Of a stretch of DNA of 64,000 nucleotides, positions 40,144 through 51,463 are shown piece by piece; position 1 is the stretch's first letter, and every line of letters starts with the position of its first letter. This DNA comes from Dermatophagoides farinae (lineage: Eukaryota; Arthropoda; Arachnida; Sarcoptiformes; Pyroglyphidae). The DNA lies in the NCBI RefSeq assembly GCF_024713945.1, contig NC_134681.1, positions 1,426,001 to 1,490,000 of the forward strand. The letters are read 5' to 3'. The position numbers were made by a program, and so were the translations under genes. The notes beneath the pieces were generated by a model, which had not been told where the DNA came from, ran no database searches, and was given only the letters and a program-made list of their open reading frames with translations.

Positions 40144-41915
40144 ATGGAAACAGCTCAACAATGTCGATTTGAAATGGCATCCAAAATGAAAATTATCGAT
40201 TTGGATACGAAAAAAGCAAAGAGTATGGAAATGGGTCCTGAAATTTCTTCAGCACCGATTCATGGTTATATTCCACCAGATAAAATAAGTGAATGTAAAT
40301 GGTCATTAAATATGAATAAAATTGACCCACAATCAAATCCACATTATCATCGTGAACATCGTGAAAAGCCAAAAATTATGGATACTATCTTGGAACATAT
40401 TGGTGATACACCATTAGTACGTTTAGATCGTATTCGTGAATATTTTAAAATTAAATGTGAATTATTGGCCAAATGTGAATTTTTCAATCCTGGTGGTTCA
40501 GTTAAAGATCGTATTGGTTGGCGTATGATACAGGATGCTGAACATGATGGTAAACTGAAACCAGGTTATACGATTATTGAACCAACATCCGGTAATACTG
40601 GAATCGGTTTAGCATTAGCATCAGCTATTCGTGGTTATCATTGTATTATTGTGATGCCGGAAAAAATGAGTAATGAAAAAGTGAATGTTTTACGTGCATT
40701 GGGGGCGGAAATCATTCGAACACCAAATAGCGCCAGATTTGATGCACCAAACAGCCATATTTGTGTGGCACAAAAACTTCAAAAACAACTGAAGAATGCA
40801 ATTATATTGGATCAATATCGTAATCCAAGTAATCCATTGGCTCATTATGATAATACTGCATTAGAAATATTGGAACAAACCGATCATAAAGTGGATATGG
40901 TTGTAATGGGTGCTGGAACAGGCGGTACAGTTACTGGTGTGGCTCGTCGTATCAAAGAAATGATACCAACATGTCAAATAGTTGGTGTAGATCCAATCGG
41001 ATCGATTCTAGCTGAACCTGATCATTTAAATGAAACGAATGTTACATTCTATGAAGTGGAAGGTATTGGCTATGATTTTATACCAACCGTATTGGATCGA
41101 TCAGTTATTGATCAATGGATTAAAGTGGATGATCGTGAAAGTTTACGTTTAGCCAGAATGTTAATTCGTATGGAAGGTTTATTATGTGGTGGATCATCTG
41201 GTACAGCATTAGCCGGTGCATTACGAGCGGCTAAATCATTGAATGAACAACAACGTTGTGTTGTCGTATTACCGGATGGTGTTCGTAATTATATGACGAA
41301 ATTTTTAGATGATGATTGGCTTGAAGAACGTAATATTGATCTACCAATAGAACTTCGACCAAAACAGCCAGCTAAATGGTTTTATAATAAAATCGTTAAA
41401 GAATTGATTGGAGGTTTGTTGTTGCATATCTAATATATATCATCATCTAGATATTTAGATAAAAGAAAAAGAATTTTATAATATATTTACTTTTATTCAT
41501 TATTTCAGGTGTTAATGTTAAAACCATTGATGAAACAGCTAAATGTTTAGAAGCAATAAATATAATGAAAATGAATGGATTCGATCAATTACCAGTGGTG
41601 GATAATAATGATGGAATAAATAAAAAACAATTAATTGGCATGGTAACTGTTATGGATATAATGGCTAGATTAGCAGCCGGTACAATCAATAGTTTAGATT
41701 GTCCAGTATCAAAAGTGGTACAAAAACAATTTCCTGTTATGCGTTCAAATGAAACTATTGGACGTTTAATACATTTATTACGACGTCATCCATATGTAGC
41801 TATTGTTGTTGAATCACAACATCAACATGAATCAATCAATCGACAAATGATTGCAGCTATTATAACACATATTGATATATTGAATTATTTGGCTAAATTG
41901 GATCAATCAAATTAG
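40144..41915 (+). CDS. CBS: Cystathionine beta-synthase
   Basis: This PLP enzyme condenses serine and homocysteine to cystathionine, the entry step of transsulfuration in the cytosol. Exons 40144-41413 and 41509-41915 join in phase 1 (95-bp intron), giving 558 residues; human CBS has 551. The N-terminal haem motif is visible, with C51 in ECKW and H67 in NPHYH. The catalytic core has K121 in GGSVKDR as the PLP lysine, SGNTG (149-153) for substrate, and GAGTGG (256-261) as the phosphate loop. It ends near residue 420 with [15 protein letters not shown]. Exon 2 encodes the regulatory part with two CBS motifs (FDQLPVVD...GMVTVMDIM and PYVAIVVE...[13 protein letters not shown]), where AdoMet binds in animals. 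The human redox CPGC is only IPTC here, so one Cys of the pair is missing. The start sits after a poly-A leader and matches the expected length. Confidence 0.95.
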
Positions 41916-42518
41916 CCATGTTGCTGCTGTTGCTGCTGATGCTGCTGAATAACTACCGACGACAAACAAAATTTAAAATAATTTTTTTCTGTTTTGTTTT
42001 GTTTTGTTTTTCATTTCCAGGTACCAAACAAATAATAATGAAATCATAATAATCATGAAATAATAATAAAAAAGCTACTCTATCAATCTGATCGATCTAG
42101 ATTTTTTTTTTGTTTGTTTGTTTCTATATTCAGATTCATTTGAATCACAACTAAAACAAAACAAAACAAAACAAAACAAAAAAACATCCATCGATCAATG
42201 AATAATAAACTGTTGAATATTTCAACAAAATTTATCGATTATTTCAATCTCAATGTGCAAAAACTAACTCTTCTCCCATCTCTTTTATTCTATGTGTGTG
42301 TGTGTGTGTTGCTTCTGTTGTAAAATGTTTGGACGCCGCGTGGTCTCCATAGGACTTGACTCCCCCGTTTTTTTTTCTTCTTCTTCTTCTGTGCACTGTA
42401 TATTGGGCTCAACCGACAGAAAAACGAAGACAGAAAAACGAAAAAACGAAAATTTGGACTCGTCCACATTTTATGATGTGCAAAAGGATATTTTTTCAAC
42501 AACTGCGCATTCAATATA
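41916..42518. other. CBS 3' flank and spacer before the MITE
   Basis: Contains a CTG-rich stretch just after the CBS stop, AAAAC arrays, a GT array at 42293-42310 and an unusually GC-rich island at 42325-42370 that I cannot identify. No coding gene is supported. Confidence 0.5.
42065..42070 (+). terminator. Possible poly(A) signal for CBS
   Basis: AATAAA 150 bases after the CBS stop, the first such hexamer downstream. Confidence 0.4.
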
Positions 42519-42717
42519 CAGTAATACCCCGCTTAACGCTGCCCCGTTTAGCGCTGATTCGATATAACGCTGTACAATTACCCTACATTGCATTACATTG
42601 TTACATTGTATATGAAGGGTAAAAATGCATTATGTAAAGATAGCCCCGCTTAGCGCTGTTTCGCTTAACGCTCAGAATTTTTGGAACGTAACCCCCGCGT
42701 TAAGCGGGGTATTACTG
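42519..42717. mobile_element. 199-bp pogo/Tigger-type MITE
   Basis: The element starts with CAGTAATACCCCGCTTAACG and ends with its exact reverse complement; the perfect terminal inverted repeat is 21 bp. It is flanked on both sides by TA (42517-42518 and 42718-42719), as expected for a TA target-site duplication. Inside are further GCTTAACGCT and TTTAGCGCTG-like repeats, next to GTTTCGCTTAACGC, which resembles the termini of pogo/Tigger elements. It is too short to encode a transposase, so it must have been mobilised in trans. Its GC-rich content stands out sharply in this window. The perfect ends suggest a fairly young insertion. Confidence 0.85.
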
Positions 42718-43064
42718 TATTTCTTATGGCCAGAGAGTATACTGCAGCATTCACTTTCTTTTCTTTGTTTATGTGGGCCAATGTGTACTTGTTGTTTTTT
42801 TTTTTGATGATGATGATGAGTAATAATTCACACTATTACACACACACCAATCGTTGACAAAACGAAATTTTTGACGAACAAAATAAAAAAGAAAAATATC
42901 GTTTCGATCATTTCGATTCATTTTGCATTTGATTTTGTTTGATCTATTTGTGTCTGTCATCATATTGTTCACACATATAATTTGTCTCATCAATCACTAT
43001 ATATTTCACTATTTTAATTTTTTTAATAAAGTGATTTAAATCTTCATTTTTTTTTTGATTCAAA

Positions 43065-43738
43065 ATGGCTGGAATCATATCGAAATTTTTCGTATTTATT
43101 GTTTCAATAATCGCTATGATCAATTTGATCAATAATAATGGTGGCAATGCTTCTGTTTTGGATTCGATTAAAAAATCCATTTCAAATGGTATCGATTCAG
43201 TATTGGAAGAAGTACAAGGTGCAGCTTGTTTGATACAAAATCGTGAAGATTTTGATGGCTGCCAGAATCAGATCAACTACTGGTATAGTAACATTGATGG
43301 CCAACGCGATAGAGTGAAGGTAATTATGATTTTTTGTTTTCATTTTTTGAATTTTATTTTGTTTTCCTTTTTTTTTGTTTGATATAAATAAATATATAGG
43401 AATACTGTTGTGCATTCATTTCTTATAAACAATGTCTCAATACTGTAGCACGTTTACGTTGTGGCTCAAAAGCACAAGAAACCGTTGATGGTATTATGAA
43501 TGCAATGAAAAAAGGTCTTTATCCAAGTGATTGTGATCCTTATGATAATATTGTCGATTGTATGGATCCATTGTTATTCTGGGCAATATGTATGTAGTGT
43601 TGATGTTAATGATAAATCAAATTTGGTTAATATTTTCCTCTCTTTTTTTTGTTTTGTTTTTTAGTTGCTCTTATTGTCGTGATTATTTTCATTCTTTTCT
43701 GTTCGCTAATTGGTTGTCTTAAACGAACATTTTGCTAA
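43065..43738 (+). CDS. Eight-cysteine single-pass membrane protein A
   Basis: Exons 43065-43319, 43400-43589 and 43665-43738 (introns phase 0 and phase 1, 80 and 75 bp) give 172 residues. An N-terminal signal peptide (KFFVFIVSIIAMINLINN, cleavage near residue 29) is followed by a small luminal or extracellular domain. It has eight Cys (55, 66, 88, 89, 97, 106, 130, 139), including C-x10-C and an adjacent CC pair. A C-terminal membrane helix (about 143-166, FWAIFALIVVIIFILFCSLI) and a short basic tail LKRTFC follow. I recognise no named family. The gene 1.3 kb downstream (45039-45848) has the same order of signal peptide, cysteines, introns and helix, so the two are tandem paralogues. Function is unknown; an outward-facing, disulfide-bonded ectodomain is inferred. 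Confidence 0.75.
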
Positions 43739-45038
43739 ACAACAAACAACGAATGAAAATTTCATCATTGATCGTCGCTTTTTTTTTAATCATATAATAA
43801 TAATGTCATTGAATTGATTGATTTTTGACATAGACAACACCCATACACGCACAAACAAAACAAAACAAACATTCTGATTCTCATTTTGTAATCAATGTAT
43901 AATATCATGTGATGTCCATTCCATTATTTTGAAACATTCTTTCATGTTTTTCGAGCTTTAAATACACACACACACACTAACACATAATTCAAAAAGTTTT
44001 TTTTTTTATTGTTTTCATATTCCAATTGTAACATTTTCTTTTGCATCATTATTATGCTGGTGCCAAAATTTTGATTTCATACTCTTTGTGGTTTGTTTTT
44101 TATTGTGATTCATTTCATCATCTTCATCTAGGACATTATACCCTTACAAAATACACGCACACAAAAACAATTTTGAAAAAAATGACCAAAAATTATCATC
44201 AAATTACTTAAAACCATTATAATTACATATATTGATATATTGATATTGATTTTCACATCCAATCATCACAGGCACCTTGGTGGAGACGTAATCTGTTACA
44301 ATAACAACAACAACAACAAAGCTTTTTTCTCACACAAACATACATACACACACACATTGATTAATTTCATGTGCCAACATCGTTTTTTTTTTATGAAAAC
44401 AAATATGTACAATGATCATTGTCATCAAACCATGGTCGTTTAAATTTATCATTTTCCAAGATTTTTAAATTTCACATTCATTCTGATTGACGATTTTCAT
44501 AAAAATTTTTTTTTTTCATTAATAATTTGTGTATTTGTAATTAATAATTGCTGCTCATTTATGATTATGATAAAAAAAAAATCTGAATAAAGATTTGAAA
44601 AAAAAATTCGTTGTCAATTGGCCAAAATTGATATGTGTGAATAGAAATAATAATATAGAAAATGTAAATATCAAAACGAAAAGAAAAATTTTTGAATTTT
44701 TTTTTATTTTTCCGCCATTATGGAATGGAAAATATTTATTTATTTTTTTCTGGCAGAAAATTTATGAGCCAATAATGATAATCATTAAATCGTGTGTGTG
44801 TGTGTGTGTGTGCGCGCGCGTTTTTTGTGGCGAATGGAAATTGACAAATTGATGATGAGATTTATTGGCTATTTTTCGATTTATCAAATGTATATGTGTG
44901 CTGTGTATATATTCATATTCATTTATATATAAAAACTGTACACACACGCAAAGATCAATTTTTTTTAAATTTACAACAACAACAAGAATATCCAAGACAA
45001 AAGAAAAGATCCGGGAATTCAAAAAAAAAAAAAACAAT
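43739..45038. other. Spacer between the two eight-cysteine genes
   Basis: Repeat-rich. A phrase at 44271-44303 (acceptor-like TCATCACAG, then codons for APWWRRNLLQ and a stop) could be a tiny alternative last exon but is unsupported. A GTGCGCGCGCG array lies at 44807-44820. Promoter elements for gene B should be here but are not identifiable. Confidence 0.5.
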
Positions 45039-45848
45039 ATGATGAAAATGATAACGAAATTTCCTATTACAATAACCATTTTAATCATCATCTTCATTGA
45101 CAATTATGGTAATGCTATTGATTTTGAATTATGGATATTGAATTCGACATTTAAAACAACAACAACAACAACGACAACAATTGCAACTAGTATCAATAAT
45201 AAAATGGCCAAAGATATGGATGATTGTTATAGAAAAAATTTACGACTTTTTAAACGTTGTGATTTAGATTTTGAAAATCATTTAGAAGATTATGATAATA
45301 TATTCAATGATGATATGATGATTGTTGTTGACAATGACAATTTATCCAATGATCAAATGCAGGTAAGAAGTATATGAAGATTGCAACAACAACAACAAAA
45401 AAAAATGTTTTTTTTCCAATTCTTTTAAAATTATATTTAATAATTCATAGAAAATTTGTTGCCAATTGATTGTACCATACCAAAAATGTTATAATAATAT
45501 TGCCATACGTAAAAATTGTAAACATAAATCAATTATTGATATACAAAAACATTTGGACGAATATTTATTACGAAAATATCCATTCATAAATTGTGTGAAT
45601 TATGACAATAATTCACATAATAATCATTGTTTTAATAAAATTTTATTCTGGTCATTAGGTAATTATCATTATCATTATTATATCATATATTCATCATATA
45701 TTTTCCTGTCACATGTACTGTTTGTTTGTTTGTTTTTTTGTTTTTTTTTAATATTCGTTTTCATTTCATAGTTGCTGTTTGCACAATAATCGGCATTATT
45801 GTCACTGGTATTGTATTCGGTTATTATCTATGGAATTTTATTTTGTAA
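45039..45848 (+). CDS. Eight-cysteine single-pass membrane protein B (paralogue of A)
   Basis: Exons 45039-45362, 45451-45658 and 45772-45848 (introns phase 0 and phase 1) give 202 residues. The signal peptide (FPITITILIIIFI, cleavage near residue 25) is followed by a poly-Thr stretch and an acidic linker. Eight Cys lie at 63, 74, 111, 112, 121, 131, 156 and 168, and the membrane helix lies at about 173-197 (ILFWSLVAVCTIIGIIVTGI). The C-x10-C, CC, YP...C..YDN...C and LFW motifs match protein A in order, and the second intron splits the same place just after LFW-x-x. Overall identity is low, so the duplication is old or evolution is fast. An in-frame upstream Met at 44865 exists, but its extension is repeat-derived. 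The Met at 45039 directly precedes the signal peptide; Met at 45042 or 45048 would serve equally. Confidence 0.7.
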
Positions 45849-46114
45849 TGAAAATCAAAAAAAAAGTGTCTGTGTGTCTGCGTGTGTGTCTGTGTTTGTT
45901 TTTGTTTGTGTATATATACGTGTCTTAAATCTAGTGTGTTGGATAACCATTACCATAACCTTGTAATTTGTTTTGTATTTTGAGATTTAAGAAACAAACA
46001 CACACACACGCACACACGAAAAAAAAATTTGATTTTAATTCATGTTATGTCGGAATAAAAAAAACAACAACAACAACAACCAAAGTTTTTGTTCATGTGT
46101 GGAAATCAATGATA

Positions 46115-46146
<32 letters not shown>

Positions 46147-48357
46147 AACCGGAACAATGTGTCCTTTATTTTACATTTTCAATTCAATTTTGAATATATT
46201 TATATATATTAAAAAAAAATCTAGTTCAAATAATTGACACAAAAGAAACACACACAAAAAAAACAATATCACCTGTGGTCAATACCTGTTGTCCTCACAC
46301 ACACATAAAAAAAGAGTCAAGTAAATCACCTGAAAATCACCATTAAATGTGTGTATGACCTTCAATTGTTTGTCAGAAATTTTAGGTTTTTTTCTTATTT
46401 TCCTGTTATAAATGATTTACAAAAATTTTCTACGAGAGAAAATAAAAAAAATATGACCAAATCTGTTCAATGTAACTGGTGATGACAAACACTCAAGGCT
46501 AATGGTTCATGGTTTCGTGAAAAAAAAAATAAAAAATTTTCTTCTCTTTTTCTTTCTTGGTTTACAGATAACCATTTGACAATGATGATGATATTCGCGA
46601 TTATGATGGCGATCAACTTTTTTTTTAATTTAAATGGCCACACCAAAAGCTTGAAATTCAAAAAAAATCGCTTGGATACAAAAAAACGAATCAAATAACA
46701 AAAACATTCGATTATCGATTAATCATATCCGCTGAAATGAATACAGAGAAAGAGAGATAAAAAGAGACAGATGAATAAAAAAAAAGGCTAGCCAATCAAA
46801 ATTAATCAATCAATCGATCATTCGATATTGTCGGACTTTATTATTATTAATTTTGTGAATAATAATGATGATGATGATGATGATGATGATGTTAATCGAA
46901 TTGAAAATACCCAGTCAAGTAATAATAACCAGAAGAAGAAAAATTCTCATTATAGATTCAGAAAAAAAAGGAAAAAAATTATTCAAAAATTTAATTGATA
47001 ATTGTTTGTGTGTGTGTGTGTTTGGTAGAAAAAAAAACTGAAAATGAAAGAAGAAAAAAACAAAGGCCATAAGAATAGAAAATTTCTTTCATTCATTCAT
47101 TCATTCAATAGATTTGCTTAAAATTTCATTTTAGAACAAAGAAAAACATACCAGACACTCGTACACACCAAACTATGAGATTGGCAATGTCATTCAATCG
47201 ATTATTATTATTATTATTATAATGGCCATTTCAACACCAGTCATCATCAAGTCAGTTGGATTAAATATATAAAAAAAAACAGAAAAGAAAATTGAAAGTA
47301 ATAATTGAGATATAAAAACAATGATGATGATGATGATGATAATAGTCAACGATAGATGGATAGATAGAGAGAATGAGAGTGAGTGAGAGAGAATGAAAAT
47401 ATTTAAAAACAAAACAAAAGAACTCGAATAAAAAAAAGAGAAAGAGAAAGAGAGAAATAGTAATTCAATTCAAGAAAATGAAAAATGAATTTATCATTCA
47501 AAATTTTGTATTTTTTTCATTTGATTCTTTCAGTATATTTTTTTTTCCTACATAAATACACAACAACATTGACTAAGTGAACAATCAATCAATCAATATG
47601 AAAGGAAGAAAAAAATTTTTTTTTTTTTTTTGCCAAAATTAACATCAACAGCGACGACGAAACTCTTTATTGTATTAGTGAAATCGATGATGAAGATGTT
47701 GGAAAAAAAATCAATAAATAAATATGATAATATACGACAACGATGAATGGTGAGAGCAAGAGATATTCATATTTGTTCATTTTTTTTTGTTTTGTTTTGT
47801 TTTGTTTAATTTAAAAAATTTTCTTTTTGTTTTCAAGTTCAAAACAAGAAATGAATGATGATGATGATCATCATCATCATCACTTATTGTTGCTGCCCAA
47901 ACAAACATTCAACAATGACAAACAATAATAAATTGTGAAATTCGATGTGATGATCAATGACTTTGAAAATAGTTGACCATCATCATTTTTTTTTGTTGCG
48001 ATAAAAAGATTGTTTCATGAATGAAAAATGATAGCTTTTTGATTTCTGATTTTTGAGAATTCAATTTTTTTTGTGTGTTTGTGTGTGTGATTAAATCATA
48101 AATTTTACCACTGTGTTTTTAATGATGTGTTTATCATTTACCTGTTTTTGATAATAATAATTATATATATGTGTTTTGATGACAAATATTAAGAATTTCG
48201 TTTGATTTTTTTTTTTGTGTGTGTGTGTAAAAATTGACATAAATCAAATCAAATCAAGAAAAAAAAATACAACAAAAGCAACGTACAAGCAAACAATCAA
48301 TCGAATAATCAATTAATATCGATTATAAATCAATCAATAAATTAAAATTTCAACGTT
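45849..48357. other. Intergenic repeats upstream of the ABC transporter
   Basis: About 2.5 kb of CAA, ATG, GT and A/T arrays, with short inverted AT-rich patches. No coding exon is recognised. The region should carry the 3' UTR of gene B and the ABC promoter. Confidence 0.6.
46054..46059 (+). terminator. Possible poly(A) signal for eight-cysteine gene B
   Basis: AATAAA about 206 bases after the stop codon. Confidence 0.35.
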
Positions 48358-50830
48358 ATGGCAACAACTGATGGTAGAATTTTTTCCGAAAAAACCACAA
48401 ATATTAGTAGTGGTAATACCAATGGTGATACCAGTATGATACCAATGAAAACATTTGGTATATCCGTTAATACCGAATCGGATAATTCATCCAATGTTAA
48501 TAATGGTATTGGAAATGTAAATAAGAAAAAAACTAATCGTCCATATCGATTATCGAATTTTAATTATAATAATAATAATAAAAATACAAATGAAGATAGT
48601 ATGATGATTGAATTGATTGAAGTTAATATTATCAATGGAAATCGTACATTATTTGAATCATTAAATTTTCGTATCGATAATGGACAAATATTTGGAATAA
48701 TTGGTTCGAAAAAAACTGGTAAAACAGCATTTTTGGAAACAATAGCAACCATACGATCACCACGTACAGGAAAAGTTACCTATTATGGACAAACATATGA
48801 TCAACCAGTTCGTATTGGTTTTATGCCACAAAACAATGGATTCTTTACACAGCTTACAATTGCTGAAAATCTAAATTTAATGGCACGATTACATGGTTTA
48901 CCAATAGAAGTGGCAAATATTCGTTATGAAAGTTTAATTGATTTGATTGGAATTAGTGAAGCTAAACAACCATTACAACAATTAGATCAATCACAACAAT
49001 CATTGATTGCATTGGCAATGGCATCGATTCATTCACCAAGTGTATTAGTATTGGATGAACCAGATTTTGGTTCAGATCTCATACAAAAAGAACAAATTTG
49101 GCATCAATTAAAATTATCATGTAAACAGGAACATATTACTGTCATATTCTCTACAACACAGGTTGAAGATTGCCGTTATGCTGATCATGCAGCCATCGTT
49201 GATCATAGACAATTATATCCATGTCGTTTATATCAAATCAATATAAGTGATCCGATTGCTAGTTCAAGTAGAATTTCAATGGATAAAAAAAGTCCGGAAA
49301 TGAAGAAAAAATTCTCAGCAATCGCTATGGATGCAAATCATAAAATTAATGAATTTGCTCGCCATTGTTTATCGGCAAGAATTAATAGCGAAATTGTTCT
49401 AGCTGAAACAATGGATCAATTAAAAAAATCGACTGATTTAGAACCATGTGAACCGAATCGTTATCGACAAGTTTCAGCAAGCACTAAATTTATGACCATA
49501 TTTCAGCTATTAATTCAATTGTTCATTCTAAAACGATTATCATTATCATTATTTCAATTAATACTACCAACATTATTGGCTATATTTTGTGTACAATTAT
49601 TGGGCCAAAATCCACATGATTTACGTGTTGCTGTTTATAATCCTGATTCACCACCAATTGTCAGTAAACATGTATTGAATGTATTGGATAGTAATACAAT
49701 AAATCTAATATATGAGGATAATTTGGATGATGCCATTCAAATGGTACGCAATGGACAGGCATGGGCTGCATTAGAATTTCCAGCCAATTATACGAATTCT
49801 ATATTCAATCAAGCATTAGAGGTTTGTATGAAATAAAAATTGTATGATTGATGGAATTAATTTTAAATAATATATCTAATTACAATTAATGTAGCATTGT
49901 GATGATTTATCCGGTGATGATGATGAAATAAATGAAATTCTAACGTCAGTAAATGGATCAACATCAACGACAACTGTATTGCCTGAATCAGAACCAGAAA
50001 CAAAAATTAATATGGTCACTATATTAATGTATGTGGATAATACAAACATATTGATAGCCGGTTTTGTTAAAGCAAAAGTTTTACAAGCACTTGAACGTGC
50101 ACATCATGATGCAAAAGAAAATCAAGTTGAAACACGAATGACACAACCATTATCGGTGGTCAGACCAAATATTTATGGCAATGATGATACACCGATGACT
50201 GATTTTATTTTACCTGGCGTTATCATGCTGGCCATGCAATTCGCCATAACAATATTATCGATTTATGAATTGAATGAATTGATTCGATCACAAATGTTTC
50301 GTTCATCATTAGCAATGGCAAGAATATCCAGATGTTCATTATTGATTATTTGGTTTTTGATAAAATTTGCAATGTTAATTGGCCAAACAATTTTATTTAT
50401 GATTATATTAATATCCATTATGGAAATCCGTTTTGAAACATCTGGTATGACGCTATTCATAACATTATCCATTATGCAATCAGTTTTGATTTTAATGGCT
50501 ACGATTATACTTATGTTGTGTACATCATTGACAACAACCATAGTAATTCATTGGATTAATTTTATCATCGCTATCACATTGGCTGGACTAATATTTCCAC
50601 TTGAATGTTTACCACCAATTATTCATACAATAATGTTATATTCATATCCATGGACATCTATTGCTGAATCGATGCGTTCAGCAATGTCACGTGGTTGGTC
50701 ATTTGATCATTATTTTGAACATACACAAGTAGCCGAATTTGTATGGCTTTCAATCAATTTATCGGCTATATGGATATTATCATTATTATTATTATTCATA
50801 ATCATTTTGAACAAAAATCGATATAATTAA
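48358..50830 (+). CDS. Divergent ABC half-transporter, ABCH/ABCG-like, with degenerate ATPase motifs
   Basis: Exons 48358-49821 and 49895-50830 join in phase 0 (73-bp intron), giving 799 residues. The N-terminal 80 residues are disordered. The nucleotide-binding domain has Walker A GSKKTGKT (116-123), a Q-loop at MPQ (Q158) and Walker B VLVLDEP (229-235). The signature, normally LSGGQ, reads LDQSQQ (209-214). The H-loop His is replaced by Gln in STTQVEDC. The membrane part follows: a first helix near 395-416, an extracellular stretch with LRVAVYNPDSPP, then TDFILPGVIML (about 586) and five or so further helices to the C-terminus. NBD-then-TMD order and the DF-x-x-PG motif fit the arthropod ABCH group or ABCG half-transporters, which dimerise and move lipids. 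The altered motifs suggest weak or absent ATPase activity unless a partner supplies it. Gene symbol left open. Confidence 0.85.
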
Positions 50831-51463
50831 TTGATGACAACAACAAAAAAAACTTACAACTCACTCACTAGATGGCGATATGTGTTTTATTATTAAAAAA
50901 ATGACAATATTTTCTTTTTTCATCTTTTTTTTGTATTAATAATTTGAAAACAAAACTAAAAAAAAAAAAAAAACAAACCAACTCAATTGACGACTTTTTA
51001 TTATTATATTATTATTCAAATCCATCAAAACAATTAATAAAAAGACAGAAGAATTATAAAGATTGTTATTATTATTATGTATTCGAGTATATACGAGACA
51101 GAAAGAGAAAAGAAAAATCATCAATAAAATTTTAAATGGAATCATCATCATTAAATTAATACACGAAATGAAAAACGATTCTGAAAACTCTGAAAAAAGC
51201 ATAAAAAAAAATTGTGGAAAAATCATTTCACTTTTTTGTCCGAAAAAAAAATACATCACCGGTACATTTATATTCATATATAGATATAAAATCAGATCAT
51301 TGTGAGAAACAAAAATAAAATTGCATAATTGAAAATGAAAATCGAGATTATTGGAAAAAAAAGCGAAAAAAATTTGATGATTTTCAATCAAATGGAATCA
51401 AGGAATATTTTTTTTTTGTATGGAATTCCAAATACCAATTGATGATGATGATGGTGATGAGTA
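50831..51463. other. Convergent 3' region of the ABC and PPxY-protein genes
   Basis: Contains a TAGATGGCG motif at 50869-50877 and AATAAA at 51123-51128 (plus strand, possible ABC poly(A) signal). The minus-strand AATAAA for the PPxY gene appears only at 51470-51475, overlapping its own coding end. No gene is seen. Confidence 0.55.
50869..50877 (+). promoter_or_regulatory. TAGATGGCG motif, copy 2
   Basis: Exact copy 39 bases after the ABC transporter stop, preceded by CTCACTCAC. The longer string CACTAGATGGCG resembles a CTCF core; the role is inference. Confidence 0.4.

Noticed and set aside
44271-44303. Tiny exon-like APWWRRNLLQ after TCATCACAG
   Set aside because: Eleven codons cannot be separated from chance without transcripts.
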